Part shown: positions 17,093 to 26,838 of the stretch, piece after piece
Position numbering within the stretch: the first letter of the stretch is position 1
How the letters are laid out: every line of letters begins with the position of its first letter
Assembly: GCA_029932755.1 (NCBI GenBank)
Contig: JAOZPK010000006.1
Location: 1 to 32,130 of the forward strand
DNA length: 32,130 nt
Reading direction: 5' to 3'
Origin: Candidatus Cloacimonadota bacterium
Lineage (GTDB): Bacteria; Cloacimonadota; Cloacimonadia; Cloacimonadales; TCS61
The notes under the pieces: model-generated
What the model was told of the DNA's origin: nothing
The model's database searches: none
What the model saw: the letters and a program-made list of their open reading frames with translations, nothing else
Made by a program: the position numbers and the translations under genes

Positions 17093-17488
17093 CCTGATTA
17101 ATATCTTATGTTACGAACTACAATAAATTAAGTACTGTATCTCTTCAACTTTGTACTTTTCTTTATTGAACCAATATGCAGTTTGCAAAATGTATTTTGT
17201 TCACTTTATGTCAAACTTTTTTTAAAGAACCAGTTTTTCGATCAACTAACTATTGACTATTCTATTTTTTTAACATTTTGGAAATAAATGCATAATGCAT
17301 ACCAAACTTACAAAACTAATAGCTATTGTATCAATAAAAATGCCTAAGCTTTTCCGGTTATAAATGTTAGGAACATTCATGAATTATTAATTACAATAAT
17401 AAGATATAATAACCGATTGAAATCTATTCTATCCTGTGACAATTATGTCATTATCGTGACATTAAGAAGAACTTGTCGACACCAAGTA
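17093..17488. other. 396-bp A+T-rich convergent intergenic region with palindromes
   Basis: No gene is visible. The region lies between the 3' ends of yraN and the GWxTD gene. It holds the palindrome ATGCATAATGCAT (17288-17300) and a cluster of TGACA/TGTCA half-sites at 17437-17461: TGACA-4-TGTCA-6-TGACA. No strong terminator hairpin with a T run is seen. The operator-like sites have no obvious target promoter, since both neighbours end here. Confidence 0.5.
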
Positions 17489-18811
17489 TTACTCTAACAG
17501 ACTCATATCGAATTCCTCACCCAGATAGCCTTTTAGTTGTGAAGAACTTGATTCCTTAGGATCGTTATCACTATAGATCAATTTATAATTTTGGCTAGTC
17601 TGAAAATCGAGGAAAAGATAGGTTAAGTTATTATGAATTCGATATTTCCAAATTTCATATTTCTTCTGGGCATATTTTGTATCTAGTCCGGTATTGCCCA
17701 ACAGAATATCATCGGGTTTACCGTTTTTTATATATATCCTTCCGCGATCGGTATCCCATCCATCATTGAAGTGAGTAAAATGTTCATTGCAATATTGGAT
17801 CCGTTCTTTGATCAACTGATAGAATTCATTTGTCTTGGTAGAGGTATCCGAATCGTTAACCTCCCAGAATCTATCAATAAATTTCAGTTTGCCTTCATGA
17901 GAAAGATCTTTCCATATTTTTGTTTTGCTGGAAGGCAAAAAATATTTCAACAAAGCTATTTCATCCTCCAGATCCACAAAGAGCCGGTAATTACTTACAC
18001 TTTTTTTCTTAATACTAAAATAATCCTCAGTTTTATTAATAACATTTGAGATGGGATCCCGAGCCTCAATAATGATCTTATGGTAGCCTTCTGCCAGAGA
18101 AGAGATATCTATTTTCTTCTGTTGCGGTATCTTACTTCCACGGCAATTAAGCTCACTGATGACAACCTTCACAGTATCATCATCTTTTAAAATGTTAACT
18201 TTTTCAAAAAGTTTTCCCACCGGGGACCGGACATTTCCCAGTTCATAGTAAAGGTATAATGAATCTATCTCGCCTTTTGTATAAACATGATCACAATTAA
18301 TAAAGAATAGCTGATCATTTCGATGAAATTTATCCAGATATTCAGTTGTATCGGGAACTATATTGGAAGAGAATTCCAGATCACTGAGAAAAGAATCTCT
18401 CTTTAATATGATAAGTTCCTTAAACCAGGAAGAACTATTAGGCGAGTGAATATCGGTAAATGAAATATGCATTGCATAGACTGAGCTGGGCAAGGTAACG
18501 GATATTTTATCCCTGAACAATTTCCCCGATCTGGTCATCTCCTGGTTGGGAAAGATAAGTTTATTTGTAAAATCACCCTCGCTTATAGTCTCCTCATCTT
18601 TGATGAGCCTATATTCAACTTTAAGTCCAGCCACAAATCCGGAGTCCGTTTTTTCAAACTGGAGAAGATTATAGGGTAACTGATAATTAAAATCGAAGAT
18701 CGTATTATTAGAGTTATCCAGAAATCTGTTAAGATCGACAGCAACAGCCAACTGGTCTGAAAAAAGCATTGAACAAGATAAGATGAGTAGAATAGTTAAA
18801 AACTGTTTCAT
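17489..18811 (-). CDS. GWxTD domain-containing secreted protein
   Basis: The 440-residue protein has a signal peptide (about 1-18), a long beta-rich N-terminal region (about 25-265) and a C-terminal GWxTD domain. The defining motif GWDTDRGRIYI is at 351-361, followed by NGKPDDI and the YEIWKY block. The domain is known from FCB-group and related genomes, usually in secreted proteins of unknown function. AAAGGAT lies 8 nt before the ATG. The gene begins 13 bp after dnaE and is probably on the same transcript. I cannot assign a substrate or partner. Confidence 0.9.
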   Translation of the reverse strand: MKQFLTILLILSCSMLFSDQLAVAVDLNRFLDNSNNTIFDFNYQLPYNLLQFEKTDSGFVAGLKVEYRLIKDEETISEGDFTNKLIFPNQEMTRSGKLFRDKISVTLPSSVYAMHISFTDIHSPNSSSWFKELIILKRDSFLSDLEFSSNIVPDTTEYLDKFHRNDQLFFINCDHVYTKGEIDSLYLYYELGNVRSPVGKLFEKVNILKDDDTVKVVISELNCRGSKIPQQKKIDISSLAEGYHKIIIEARDPISNVINKTEDYFSIKKKSVSNYRLFVDLEDEIALLKYFLPSSKTKIWKDLSHEGKLKFIDRFWEVNDSDTSTKTNEFYQLIKERIQYCNEHFTHFNDGWDTDRGRIYIKNGKPDDILLGNTGLDTKYAQKKYEIWKYRIHNNLTYLFLDFQTSQNYKLIYSDNDPKESSSSQLKGYLGEEFDMSLLE

Positions 18812-18824
18812 AACATATCCTTTT

Positions 18825-21800
18825 TTAGAAACTTAAAGTTAATTTCTGCTGCAATCCTTCAATGCTTTCACACAACTCCTTCAGTTGCGTGTTGGGAAAT
18901 ATCTTCATATCTTTAGGATGCAGATTCAGCATCTTAAAAGAGGAGGTTTCCAGGGCGATATGAAGACCGAAATTACCTCTATTTTCTCTTAATAATTTTT
19001 TTAGTTTTTGTGAAAATTCTTCACTGAAATCGGCCTCTTTCATTTTGAGGTAAACCTCGCCGGCAAGCCCTTTTTGTAATTCATCAAAGTGCATGACCTT
19101 GGTGGGTATAATTCTTAGGATATTATCTCCGCCATTGGAATAGTTAGATTTTTTGCCAATGATAAAAAGTTCCTGCCCCACCTGCATGGATCTGATGTAA
19201 TTCATATAATCATCTCTAAAAAGGGTCACCTCGAATTTACCGTTCAGATCTTCCAGGATAACAATAGCAAAGGGGTTTCCCCTTTTATCCATTTTTTTGA
19301 TCACCTCAGAGACCACTCCTGCAATGGCTATCTTGGCCGGAGTCGCATCCAAAGATTTTTCTGAAAAGTTTGATGACATATTTACAAAAAGATCTATCAT
19401 TTCACGATATTGATTAAGCGGATGACCCGACCAGTAATAGCCCAGGACCAACTTTTCATGCTTTAATTTCTCATGCAGGGTCCAATCATGAATATCAGGT
19501 AATTTCGGTTGATACTCATCATCTTCCCCATCCCCATCAAAAGCATCAAAGAACATCATCTGTCCCCGCTTCTTCTCCGCTTGCACCCCTGCCCCATATT
19601 CCAGAGCATTCTCAATTGCCTCATATTTTTGAGCCCGGTTCCCGTCCAGTTCATCCATGGCACCTGAACCAATGAGGCTCTCTAAAACTGATTTATTTAC
19701 ACACATCGTATCTGAACGTGTACAAAAATCGAATATTGTTTTATATTCTCCCGCTTCATCCCTATCGCTGATCATGGCATTTATAGCCGCACTGCCCACG
19801 TTTTTTATAGCCCGCAAACCAAAGAGGATCTTTTTCCCATGTACTACAAATTCATTCTGGCTTTTGTTAATATTGGGTGGGATCACCTCGATCCCCATCG
19901 CTTTACATTCATCCACAAAATAGGGGATCTTAGCGGGGTTATCTTCCAAAGAAAGAAGAGCTGCCATAAACTCAACCGGATAGTGTGATTTTAGGTAGGC
20001 TGTTTGGAAAGCTATGTAGGCATAAGCGGTGGCATGACTTTTATTAAATGCATAGTTGGCAAATTCGAGCCAATTATTCCAGATAGTTTCAATAACGTGC
20101 GGTTTAACACCGTTTCTGGAAGCTCCTTCCACGAATTTAACCTTTAATTCTTCCATTGTTTTCAATTTTTTCTTACTGATGGCTTTCCTGAGGGTATCAG
20201 CTTCAGCACCACTCAACCCGCCCATTTCGCGAGCAATCTGCATTACCTGTTCCTGATAGACGGTCACGCCATAAGTCTCTTCAAGTGAATTCTCTGTAAG
20301 CTGATGGATATAAGATATCTTTTCTTTACCCTGCTTTCTATTGATAAAAGTTTCAATAAACTGCATCGGACCGGGACGATAAAGAGCTACCATGGCAATA
20401 AGATCTTCAAATTTGTTGGGTTTTAAAGCTGAGAGATATTTCTTCATGCCACTGGATTCAAATTGGAAAATACCGTCGGTCTGTCCGTTGGAAAGTAATT
20501 CATAAGCTTTCTGGTCGGTAATATCGACATTATCAATATCAATTTCAATATTTTGAGAATTCTGGATAAGTTCCGCTGTTTTTTTGATCAGGGTTAATGT
20601 TCTGAGGCCCAGAAAATCCATTTTCAGCATTTTCAGATCATCCAGCCATTTGCCTTCATACTGCACCAGAACTGCCGTTTCGCTCCCTTTTTGAGTACTG
20701 GTGGCAAGTGGAACATAGTCACTCAAATTCCCGGGGCCGATAACCACACCCGCTGCATGCACACCTGTATGACGAACCAGTCCCTCTAAAACCTTTGAGT
20801 ATGTAAGGATCGAAGCATAGATATCGTTCTCAGACATTTTTTCGGCAAATTCTTTGGATTGTTTTAGAGCTTTTTCAAGTGATATGCGGGGAGTTGAAGG
20901 TATCAGTTTTGTTATTTCATTCGCTGCTGCAGCCGGCAGATCCATTACCCTGGCCACATCTTTGATTACAGATTTGGCTCCTAAGGTACCAAAAGTAATG
21001 ATCTGGGCAACACTTTTACGTCCATATTTTTGTACTACATAATCTATGATCTTGCCTCTGCCTTCAGCACAGAAATCGATATCAATATCGGGCATGCCGA
21101 TCCGGTCCGGATTCAAAAAACGTTCAAAGAAAAGACCATATTTCATCGGTTCTATCTGGGTAATTGAAAGTAAGTAAGAGACGATGCTGCCGACAGCAGA
21201 ACCACGACCGGGACCCACCGGTACATCCATATCACGGGCTGCATCGCAAAAATCTTTCACGATCAGGAAATATTCATTATAGCCCATCTTATTGATCACT
21301 GAAAGTTCATAATCTATGCGCTGTTTTACCTCAGCCGTAATTTCTGGATATCTGGTCTTAGCCGCTTCATAGCAGAGAAATTTCAGATACTCTTTGGAAT
21401 TTGCATAATCATCCGGAATAGCGATCTTGGGAAAGAGAAAATTGTTGTAATCAAGTTTCAGATCGATCTGATCCGCGATCTTCACTGTGTTATCGTAAGC
21501 TTCAGGTTGCTGTGGAAAAAGCTCTCTCATCTCCTCTTCCGATTTGAAATAGAGCTGATTTGTATTATATTTCATGCGGTTGGAATCGGATAGTGATTTA
21601 CCTGTCTGAATACAGAGCAAAACATCATGAGCCTCCGCATCTTTCCTGTTAATATAGTGGCAATCATTGGTAACGACAAGTGGAGTATTCGTCTGGTTGG
21701 CCAGTTCAATTAACATTGGAGCGACTATCTTCTCCTCTTCTATTCCATGATTCTGGATCTCGAGATAAAACCGGTTCGGAAAAATATCCTTATAGAAATT

Positions 21801-22271
21801 GACGACCTCTTCCGCCTGCTGACGATTCCCGCTTAAAAGCAGATGAGGGATCTCTCCCTTCAGACAGGCTGAAAGACAAATTATCCCTTCTGAATATTCA
21901 GCAATCAGACGTTTATTAATGCGGGGTTTATAGTAAAAACCATCCAGATAGGCCTTGGATGAGAGCTTAATAAGATTCTTATAACCCTGAAGATTCTGAG
22001 CAAGCAGGACCAGATGGTGCCTGATATCCTTCTTAGCTTCGGGTTCGTCAAACTCATGATTTATGATATATGTTTCGATGCCGATGATGGGTTTGATACC
22101 TTCTCTCTTAGCTTTGTTGTAGAAATCTATAACACCGAACATATTACCGTGATCGGTCATGGCAACAGCCGGCATACCAAATTCCTTAGCCTTTGCGATC
22201 ATTTTATCTGTACGGCAGGCGCCGTCTAAAAGACTATATTGAGTGTGATTGTGCAGATGGATAAACGCCAT
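18825..22271 (-). CDS. dnaE: DNA polymerase III alpha subunit
   Basis: This is the replicative polymerase subunit, 1148 residues, a normal DnaE1 length. The N-terminal PHP domain carries HLHNHT (5-10) and TDHGN (39-43). The polymerase active site shows GRGSAVGS (355-362) and PDIDIDF (394-400) with two of the three catalytic aspartates. Palm, fingers and helix-hairpin-helix regions follow, then an OB fold (about 1000-1080, IAIAGVVSEVIKKMDKRG). The C-terminal tail is short. AAAGGAA lies 8-9 nt before the ATG. It is divergent from the tetR-type gene across 276 bp. Confidence 0.97.
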   Translation of the reverse strand: MAFIHLHNHTQYSLLDGACRTDKMIAKAKEFGMPAVAMTDHGNMFGVIDFYNKAKREGIKPIIGIETYIINHEFDEPEAKKDIRHHLVLLAQNLQGYKNLIKLSSKAYLDGFYYKPRINKRLIAEYSEGIICLSACLKGEIPHLLLSGNRQQAEEVVNFYKDIFPNRFYLEIQNHGIEEEKIVAPMLIELANQTNTPLVVTNDCHYINRKDAEAHDVLLCIQTGKSLSDSNRMKYNTNQLYFKSEEEMRELFPQQPEAYDNTVKIADQIDLKLDYNNFLFPKIAIPDDYANSKEYLKFLCYEAAKTRYPEITAEVKQRIDYELSVINKMGYNEYFLIVKDFCDAARDMDVPVGPGRGSAVGSIVSYLLSITQIEPMKYGLFFERFLNPDRIGMPDIDIDFCAEGRGKIIDYVVQKYGRKSVAQIITFGTLGAKSVIKDVARVMDLPAAAANEITKLIPSTPRISLEKALKQSKEFAEKMSENDIYASILTYSKVLEGLVRHTGVHAAGVVIGPGNLSDYVPLATSTQKGSETAVLVQYEGKWLDDLKMLKMDFLGLRTLTLIKKTAELIQNSQNIEIDIDNVDITDQKAYELLSNGQTDGIFQFESSGMKKYLSALKPNKFEDLIAMVALYRPGPMQFIETFINRKQGKEKISYIHQLTENSLEETYGVTVYQEQVMQIAREMGGLSGAEADTLRKAISKKKLKTMEELKVKFVEGASRNGVKPHVIETIWNNWLEFANYAFNKSHATAYAYIAFQTAYLKSHYPVEFMAALLSLEDNPAKIPYFVDECKAMGIEVIPPNINKSQNEFVVHGKKILFGLRAIKNVGSAAINAMISDRDEAGEYKTIFDFCTRSDTMCVNKSVLESLIGSGAMDELDGNRAQKYEAIENALEYGAGVQAEKKRGQMMFFDAFDGDGEDDEYQPKLPDIHDWTLHEKLKHEKLVLGYYWSGHPLNQYREMIDLFVNMSSNFSEKSLDATPAKIAIAGVVSEVIKKMDKRGNPFAIVILEDLNGKFEVTLFRDDYMNYIRSMQVGQELFIIGKKSNYSNGGDNILRIIPTKVMHFDELQKGLAGEVYLKMKEADFSEEFSQKLKKLLRENRGNFGLHIALETSSFKMLNLHPKDMKIFPNTQLKELCESIEGLQQKLTLSF

Positions 22272-22487
22272 TTAAATTCCTTTTTTAGAATTTCTTACAT
22301 TTCAGAATTAATCTCTTCAACTAAAATATGTAAGTTAATATTTCTCCTGTTTTTTTTATGTCAAGATGAAACTAAGATTGAATTTCTTTTATTTCTTAAT
22401 ATCACACACTCGTATGATTTGACTTTGAAAATATTAATCTTATCAAGAAATATTAGCCTTTGCTAAATCTTCACAATAAAAAAACAT

Positions 22488-22532
22488 TTGACAAAAATTT
22501 AACTGACTACTAACTCGGTGAGTGTGTACTCA
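22488..22532 (+). promoter_or_regulatory. Promoter region and palindromic operator of the TetR gene
   Basis: TTGACA (22488-22493) is a perfect -35. The best-placed -10 (TAACTC, 22511-22516, 17-bp spacer) is poor. Overlapping or directly following it is the palindrome TGAGT-GTGT-ACTCA (22519-22532), 15 bp before the tetR start codon, which is where an autorepressor would bind. A further ACTC at 22513-22516 may extend the site. Confidence 0.55.
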
Positions 22533-22547
22533 TTAAATGGGGGTTAA

Positions 22548-23138
22548 ATGAATAAACGGCAAATACAGAAGCAATTCACACGAGAAAAAATTATTCGTGC
22601 TGCCAAACAGATATTTATAGAAAAGGGGATCATAAACACTGCTACATCACAGATCGCAGAAGCTGCAGGAATTGCTCACGGTACTCTATTCCTGCATTTT
22701 CCCAATAAAGATTCACTGGTTATTGAACTGCTTGATGTGGAGTTGGCAAAATTCAGCGATAAGATAAAACAGTTGATCATAGAAACCACCGATATTGATA
22801 CAATTTTAAAGCAATATTTAGATCTTATCCAAGCGGAAGAAGGATTTTTTTCATCACTTGCCCGTGAATTGCCCAACTATAAAAATGAGTTGCGCCGGAA
22901 AATATTATTTCGGGAATCTCTGATCAGAGAACATTTTCATCAGGTGATAGAGAATGGTATTGAGCAAAAGATCTATGCTGATATTGACATTGCAAGTACA
23001 CTCAATTTTTTATTCGGCACAATTAATTACTATTTAAGCCTGAAAACAAGTTTTGTGCAGCAGGGAAGCGTAATAGAAAAATTTCGTGATCAGATCATTG
23101 ATATATTTATGAAGATCTTAGAGAAAACTAAAGGATAG
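22548..23138 (+). CDS. TetR/AcrR-family transcriptional regulator
   Basis: The 196-residue protein has the TetR layout: an N-terminal three-helix DNA-binding domain with helix-turn-helix at about 33-52 (TSQIAEAAGIAHGTLFLHF) and a variable helical ligand-binding domain. FLHFPNKDSL is the family signature. The gene is followed after 11 bp by the MutL-type gene and probably regulates that operon. The palindrome TGAGTGTGTACTCA just upstream is a likely operator. GGGGG before the ATG is the ribosome-binding site. The inducing ligand cannot be guessed; acyl-CoA or amino-acid breakdown products would fit the neighbour, but that is speculation. Confidence 0.93.
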   Translation: MNKRQIQKQFTREKIIRAAKQIFIEKGIINTATSQIAEAAGIAHGTLFLHFPNKDSLVIELLDVELAKFSDKIKQLIIETTDIDTILKQYLDLIQAEEGFFSSLARELPNYKNELRRKILFRESLIREHFHQVIENGIEQKIYADIDIASTLNFLFGTINYYLSLKTSFVQQGSVIEKFRDQIIDIFMKILEKTKG

Positions 23139-23149
23139 GAGGATCTTAA

Positions 23150-26100
23150 ATGAACGAACTATACATTTGCAAAAGTTGCGGAAAAGTATTAAAAGAAGCG
23201 AAAGATTTTGCCGGTGGAAAGATCGGCAGTGCATACTGCAGCCAGTGCACAGATGAATTCGGTTATATGAGAAGATATTCCCAGGTTGTTGAAGAGATCA
23301 AGCATAAACTGATGAAGCAGATGTCTCTCTCCGAGGAAGAAGCAACAAAAATGGCTATGGAGAATGTCTCGGACATCCCGCACTGGGCACAGCGTGAAAA
23401 CCTGATCAGCTCCAAAAAGAACATCATAATTACCGATGTGGGAAGCACCACCACAAAAGCAATTCTGCTGCAAAAAGAAGGTGATGAATTTAAGTTAAGA
23501 TCACTGCATCATGCTGCCACAACTGTGGAAAAACCGGTAGAAGATGTTAATATCGGAGTTTTCAGAGCAATTAAGCATATTGAAAAAGAGACAGGTATTC
23601 CCTTATTAGAATCTGGTTCAACGGAATCTAAGATTATTTTCAATGATGACACTCTATATTTAACCACCAGCAGTGCCGGAGGTGGATTGCAGATACTGGT
23701 GATCGGGTTGACTCTTTTTGATTCTGCCAGCAGTGGTAAAAGAACAGCTTTTGGAGCGGGTGGCGTAATCCTCGATACATTTGCGATAGATGATAAGCGT
23801 AGCAGTCTGGAGCAGATGCAGGCGATGAGCGTTCTGCATCCCGATATCATCCTCATGTGCGGAGGGGTGGATGGCGGAGCGGTTTCACCTATCCTGCGTC
23901 TGGGTGAGATCCTGCAACTGGCGAATCCGAGTCCGAAATTTGGTGATAAAACCAATATCCCGCTGGTCTTTGCCGGTAATACCGGGGCGAGATCGTTCAT
24001 TGCAGGATTGTTCGGTAAAAAATTCGATCTCTTTATCGTTCCCAATCTGCGGCCAAAACTAACTGAAGAGAACCTGCAGCCGGCCAGAGAGAAGATCCAT
24101 CAGCTCTTTATGGATAATGTAATGGAACAAGCTCCCGGCTATTCCAATTTGAAAAAGATAGTTAATGACGACATTATTCCAACCCCGATGAGCGTGATAA
24201 ATTCACTTCAACTTATAAGTGAAAAACTCGATGAAAATGTAATGGCTGTTGATATTGGCGGGGCAACCACCGATATTTTTTCTAATATCTTAGGAGAATA
24301 TTTTAGAACCGTGAGCGCCAATTACGGAATGAGCTACAGTATTTCTAATGTATTTAAAGATGCCGGATATGCCAATGTTAAAAAATGGCTGCCCGATGGA
24401 TTGGATGATAATTACATAACTAATTACATTGCCAATAAAATGCTCTACCCCACCTTCAACCCTTCTACTGTGCCACAGATCGCAATTGAACATGCCATTT
24501 CCAAAGAGGCAATCAGGATGTCAAAAAAGCAACATATGGAGATGAATTTTAATACTAAAGAGATCGGGTTTCTGGATAAGATAAAAATGAAACACAAAGA
24601 TCTGGAAAATATTACAAAAGCTTTTTATATTGAGAAAGCTCAAGAGGCTAAGAAATTTCATATGTACGACATTAATATTCTTATCGGAGCCGGTGGTGTG
24701 CTATCTCACACAGAATCCAATGAACAGGCTCTATCCATAATCTACGATGGATTCCAACCTGAGGGTATTACTGAGATTTGGAAAGATAAGCATTTTATCT
24801 CTCCTCATTTGGGCAAATTGAGTGCCGTTGATGAAAAACTTGCAACAAAATTAATGACAACGGAATGCTTTGAAAAAATAGGAATAGCTATTCGTCCCCT
24901 ATCCCAGGAATGGAAGCAGGATAAAGTGGTTTTGCATATAACGGTAGATAATATGCAACACATTATCAAAGTTGGAGAGCAACTCTACATTCCCAACAAA
25001 GAAGAAGATGTCAGGAGTGTTTCGATCATTCTGGAAAAAGGATTCTATTTGAATGAACAAGGCAAAGGAATGAAATTTGAGTCCGATCTGCCACTCTTCA
25101 TCGATGCTTCATTTGAAGATAACTTTAATTCAGAAAACAAGACAATGCAGCTTTTCTCACAATTTGATGAAGTCCCTTCCATTGAAGAAAGTTTTAACGG
25201 ATTTATAAAACAAAAACCGATAGTTTCAGGAATTCAAGAACATAAAGTTGCACTTCCATATGCAGGGAATATTTTAGTTAAAGTAGGAGATGAAGTAAGC
25301 AGTGACAGCATTATCGGTGAGAACCTGTTCGACCCGCCAAGAGTTTATGTGATCTCACTTTTTGATAAAACATATTTGCATTTAAATAGTGATAATATTG
25401 AAAAATCTCTTCTCATAAAAGAGGGTGATGAAGTTAAATTTGGTCAGCGCATTATAGAGATCGGAGATAGAACTTTTATCCAGGAACTTCAATTCCAGCA
25501 TTTCTATTTTGATGCTCCTGTACGGGGAAGAGTTGAGAAAATCAACTTAGATTCGGGAACAATTATTATGCGTGAGATCCAGGATTATTCCACCAAACCA
25601 AAAAAGATCAATGTAGCTAAGAAACTTAATGTTCTGCCTAAACAGATAAAAGCTTATATGAAAAAAGGGGTAGGAGATTTTGTTTACGCAGGAGACTCCT
25701 TAGCTTCCAGAATCCTTGATAAAAGAACTACACTTCCTGGCATTGTATCATCACCTACCACCGGTAAGATAAAAGAAGTTAATCTTGAAACCGGCATTGT
25801 TACGGTTCAATATGATAAAGACCCTTATCAACTAAGAGCCGGTATCAAGGGTAAAGTTGAAAGAGTAGAAGAAGGAATAGCTGCCATTATCTCATATAAC
25901 GGATTAACTTTGAAAGGAATTATCGGTTTTGGAACTGAAGCAAGCGGAAAATTGAAGCTAATTGAGAAGCCATCGGAATTAGATAATTGCCACGAAGATG
26001 AAATCCTGGTCTTCACACAGAAGATTGATATTGAAATTCTTACCAAAGCTACAAAGAAAAAAATAAAAGGTATTATCACACCCTCGATAAACAGTGTTGA

Positions 26101-26314
26101 TTTGGTTCAATTTATCGGTAAGGAGATCGGAGTTGCGCTAACCGGAAACGAAGATATTCCATTCCCGCTTATACTTACAGAAGGATTTGGAAATTTCAAA
26201 ATGAACAGTGATTACTTTAAAACTTTATCGGAAAATAATGGTAAACATATCTATATCAATGGTCATACTCAAATCAGGGCAGGAGTTACAAGACCTAAGA
26301 TGATAATCTATTAA
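23150..26314 (+). CDS. MutL (GlmL)-family ASKHA ATPase with zinc ribbon and large C-terminal extension
   Basis: The 1054-residue protein has three parts. A zinc ribbon (C7, C10, C30, C33) opens it. A MutL/GlmL-type ASKHA ATPase core (about 90-590) follows, with phosphate loop DVGSTTTK (96-103), second phosphate motif VDIGGATTDIF (367-377) and GAGGV (513-517). MutL proteins accompany B12-dependent mutases such as glutamate mutase and ornithine aminomutase and are thought to act as reactivating chaperones. From about 595 to the end is an extra region of some 450 residues, about doubling the usual size. It contains barrel-sandwich or KOW-like segments (PYAGNILVKVGDEV, VRGRVEKINLDSG, PTTGKIKEVNLETG). 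GGAGG precedes the ATG. No mutase gene is in the window. Confidence 0.87.
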   Translation: MNELYICKSCGKVLKEAKDFAGGKIGSAYCSQCTDEFGYMRRYSQVVEEIKHKLMKQMSLSEEEATKMAMENVSDIPHWAQRENLISSKKNIIITDVGSTTTKAILLQKEGDEFKLRSLHHAATTVEKPVEDVNIGVFRAIKHIEKETGIPLLESGSTESKIIFNDDTLYLTTSSAGGGLQILVIGLTLFDSASSGKRTAFGAGGVILDTFAIDDKRSSLEQMQAMSVLHPDIILMCGGVDGGAVSPILRLGEILQLANPSPKFGDKTNIPLVFAGNTGARSFIAGLFGKKFDLFIVPNLRPKLTEENLQPAREKIHQLFMDNVMEQAPGYSNLKKIVNDDIIPTPMSVINSLQLISEKLDENVMAVDIGGATTDIFSNILGEYFRTVSANYGMSYSISNVFKDAGYANVKKWLPDGLDDNYITNYIANKMLYPTFNPSTVPQIAIEHAISKEAIRMSKKQHMEMNFNTKEIGFLDKIKMKHKDLENITKAFYIEKAQEAKKFHMYDINILIGAGGVLSHTESNEQALSIIYDGFQPEGITEIWKDKHFISPHLGKLSAVDEKLATKLMTTECFEKIGIAIRPLSQEWKQDKVVLHITVDNMQHIIKVGEQLYIPNKEEDVRSVSIILEKGFYLNEQGKGMKFESDLPLFIDASFEDNFNSENKTMQLFSQFDEVPSIEESFNGFIKQKPIVSGIQEHKVALPYAGNILVKVGDEVSSDSIIGENLFDPPRVYVISLFDKTYLHLNSDNIEKSLLIKEGDEVKFGQRIIEIGDRTFIQELQFQHFYFDAPVRGRVEKINLDSGTIIMREIQDYSTKPKKINVAKKLNVLPKQIKAYMKKGVGDFVYAGDSLASRILDKRTTLPGIVSSPTTGKIKEVNLETGIVTVQYDKDPYQLRAGIKGKVERVEEGIAAIISYNGLTLKGIIGFGTEASGKLKLIEKPSELDNCHEDEILVFTQKIDIEILTKATKKKIKGIITPSINSVDLVQFIGKEIGVALTGNEDIPFPLILTEGFGNFKMNSDYFKTLSENNGKHIYINGHTQIRAGVTRPKMIIY

Positions 26315-26325
26315 TAAGATAATTC

Positions 26326-26353
26326 TTGACTTGAAACAAAATGATTCGATATT
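26326..26353 (+). promoter_or_regulatory. Likely promoter of the DUF5684-like gene
   Basis: TTGACT (26326-26331) and GATATT (26348-26353) are 16 bp apart and end 28 bp before the next start codon. They lie in the short gap after the MutL-type gene, so the membrane-protein gene could be transcribed separately. Confidence 0.4.
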
Positions 26354-26381
26354 TCATTCATAGAAATTAAAGGAGGAAGAT

Positions 26382-26777
26382 ATGTATGATAATATGTACG
26401 CTTCGGAAGTGAGCTCAGGTCCAGGGATAGTTTTCTGGATTTTTTATTTTGCCTTTATTGTTTTTTTCATCATTGTTATGTGGAAGATCTTTGTGAAAGC
26501 AGGGAAACCGGGCTGGGGATGTATTGTCCCGATCTATAACAATATCCTACAGTTGGAAATTGCCGGCAGACCGATCTGGTGGATCTTCTTAATGTTCATC
26601 CCATTTGTGAATATTGTTATTTCGATCATCGTGATAATTGATTTTGCCAAAGCATTCGGCAAAGGAACCGGTTTTGGAATTGGAATGTTATTTCTGCCCT
26701 TTATCTTCTTCCCGATCCTTGCCTTTGACAGCTCTGAATACCAGGAGACAATTCATATTGTAAGTCAGCCGTATTAG
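26382..26777 (+). CDS. DUF5684-like small membrane protein
   Basis: The 131-residue protein has three or four membrane spans: about 15-37, about 65-85 (IWWIFLMFIPFVNIVISIIVI) and about 95-112. Between the first two is KAGKPGWGCIVPIYNNI, the signature of the DUF5684 family, sometimes found beside signal peptidase I genes. AGGAGG is 5 nt before the ATG. Function is unknown; no peptidase motif is visible. It ends in a strong terminator, closing the plus-strand block. Confidence 0.82.
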   Translation: MYDNMYASEVSSGPGIVFWIFYFAFIVFFIIVMWKIFVKAGKPGWGCIVPIYNNILQLEIAGRPIWWIFLMFIPFVNIVISIIVIIDFAKAFGKGTGFGIGMLFLPFIFFPILAFDSSEYQETIHIVSQPY

Positions 26778-26802
26778 ATTTAATATAGAAGCATTAAATT
26801 AG

Positions 26803-26838
26803 AAGCCTTTCGGGTTTGTAAGCTCGAAAGGCTTTTTT
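26803..26838 (+). terminator. Rho-independent terminator after the DUF5684-like gene
   Basis: AAGCCTTTCG (26803-26812) pairs perfectly with CGAAAGGCTT (26825-26834) around a 12-nt loop and runs into six T (26833-26838). It ends the plus-strand unit 26 bp after the stop codon. The stem is symmetrical, but the T run is on the plus strand only, so it mainly serves this gene. Confidence 0.88.

Noticed and set aside
17093-17488. Missed small protein or tRNA gene in the convergent gap
   Set aside because: Only very short frames occur, stops are frequent in all frames and no cloverleaf was recognised by eye; a small RNA cannot be excluded.
22239-22466. 75-codon plus-strand frame upstream of tetR
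   Set aside because: It begins inside dnaE on the opposite strand and has no ribosome-binding site or recognisable domain.
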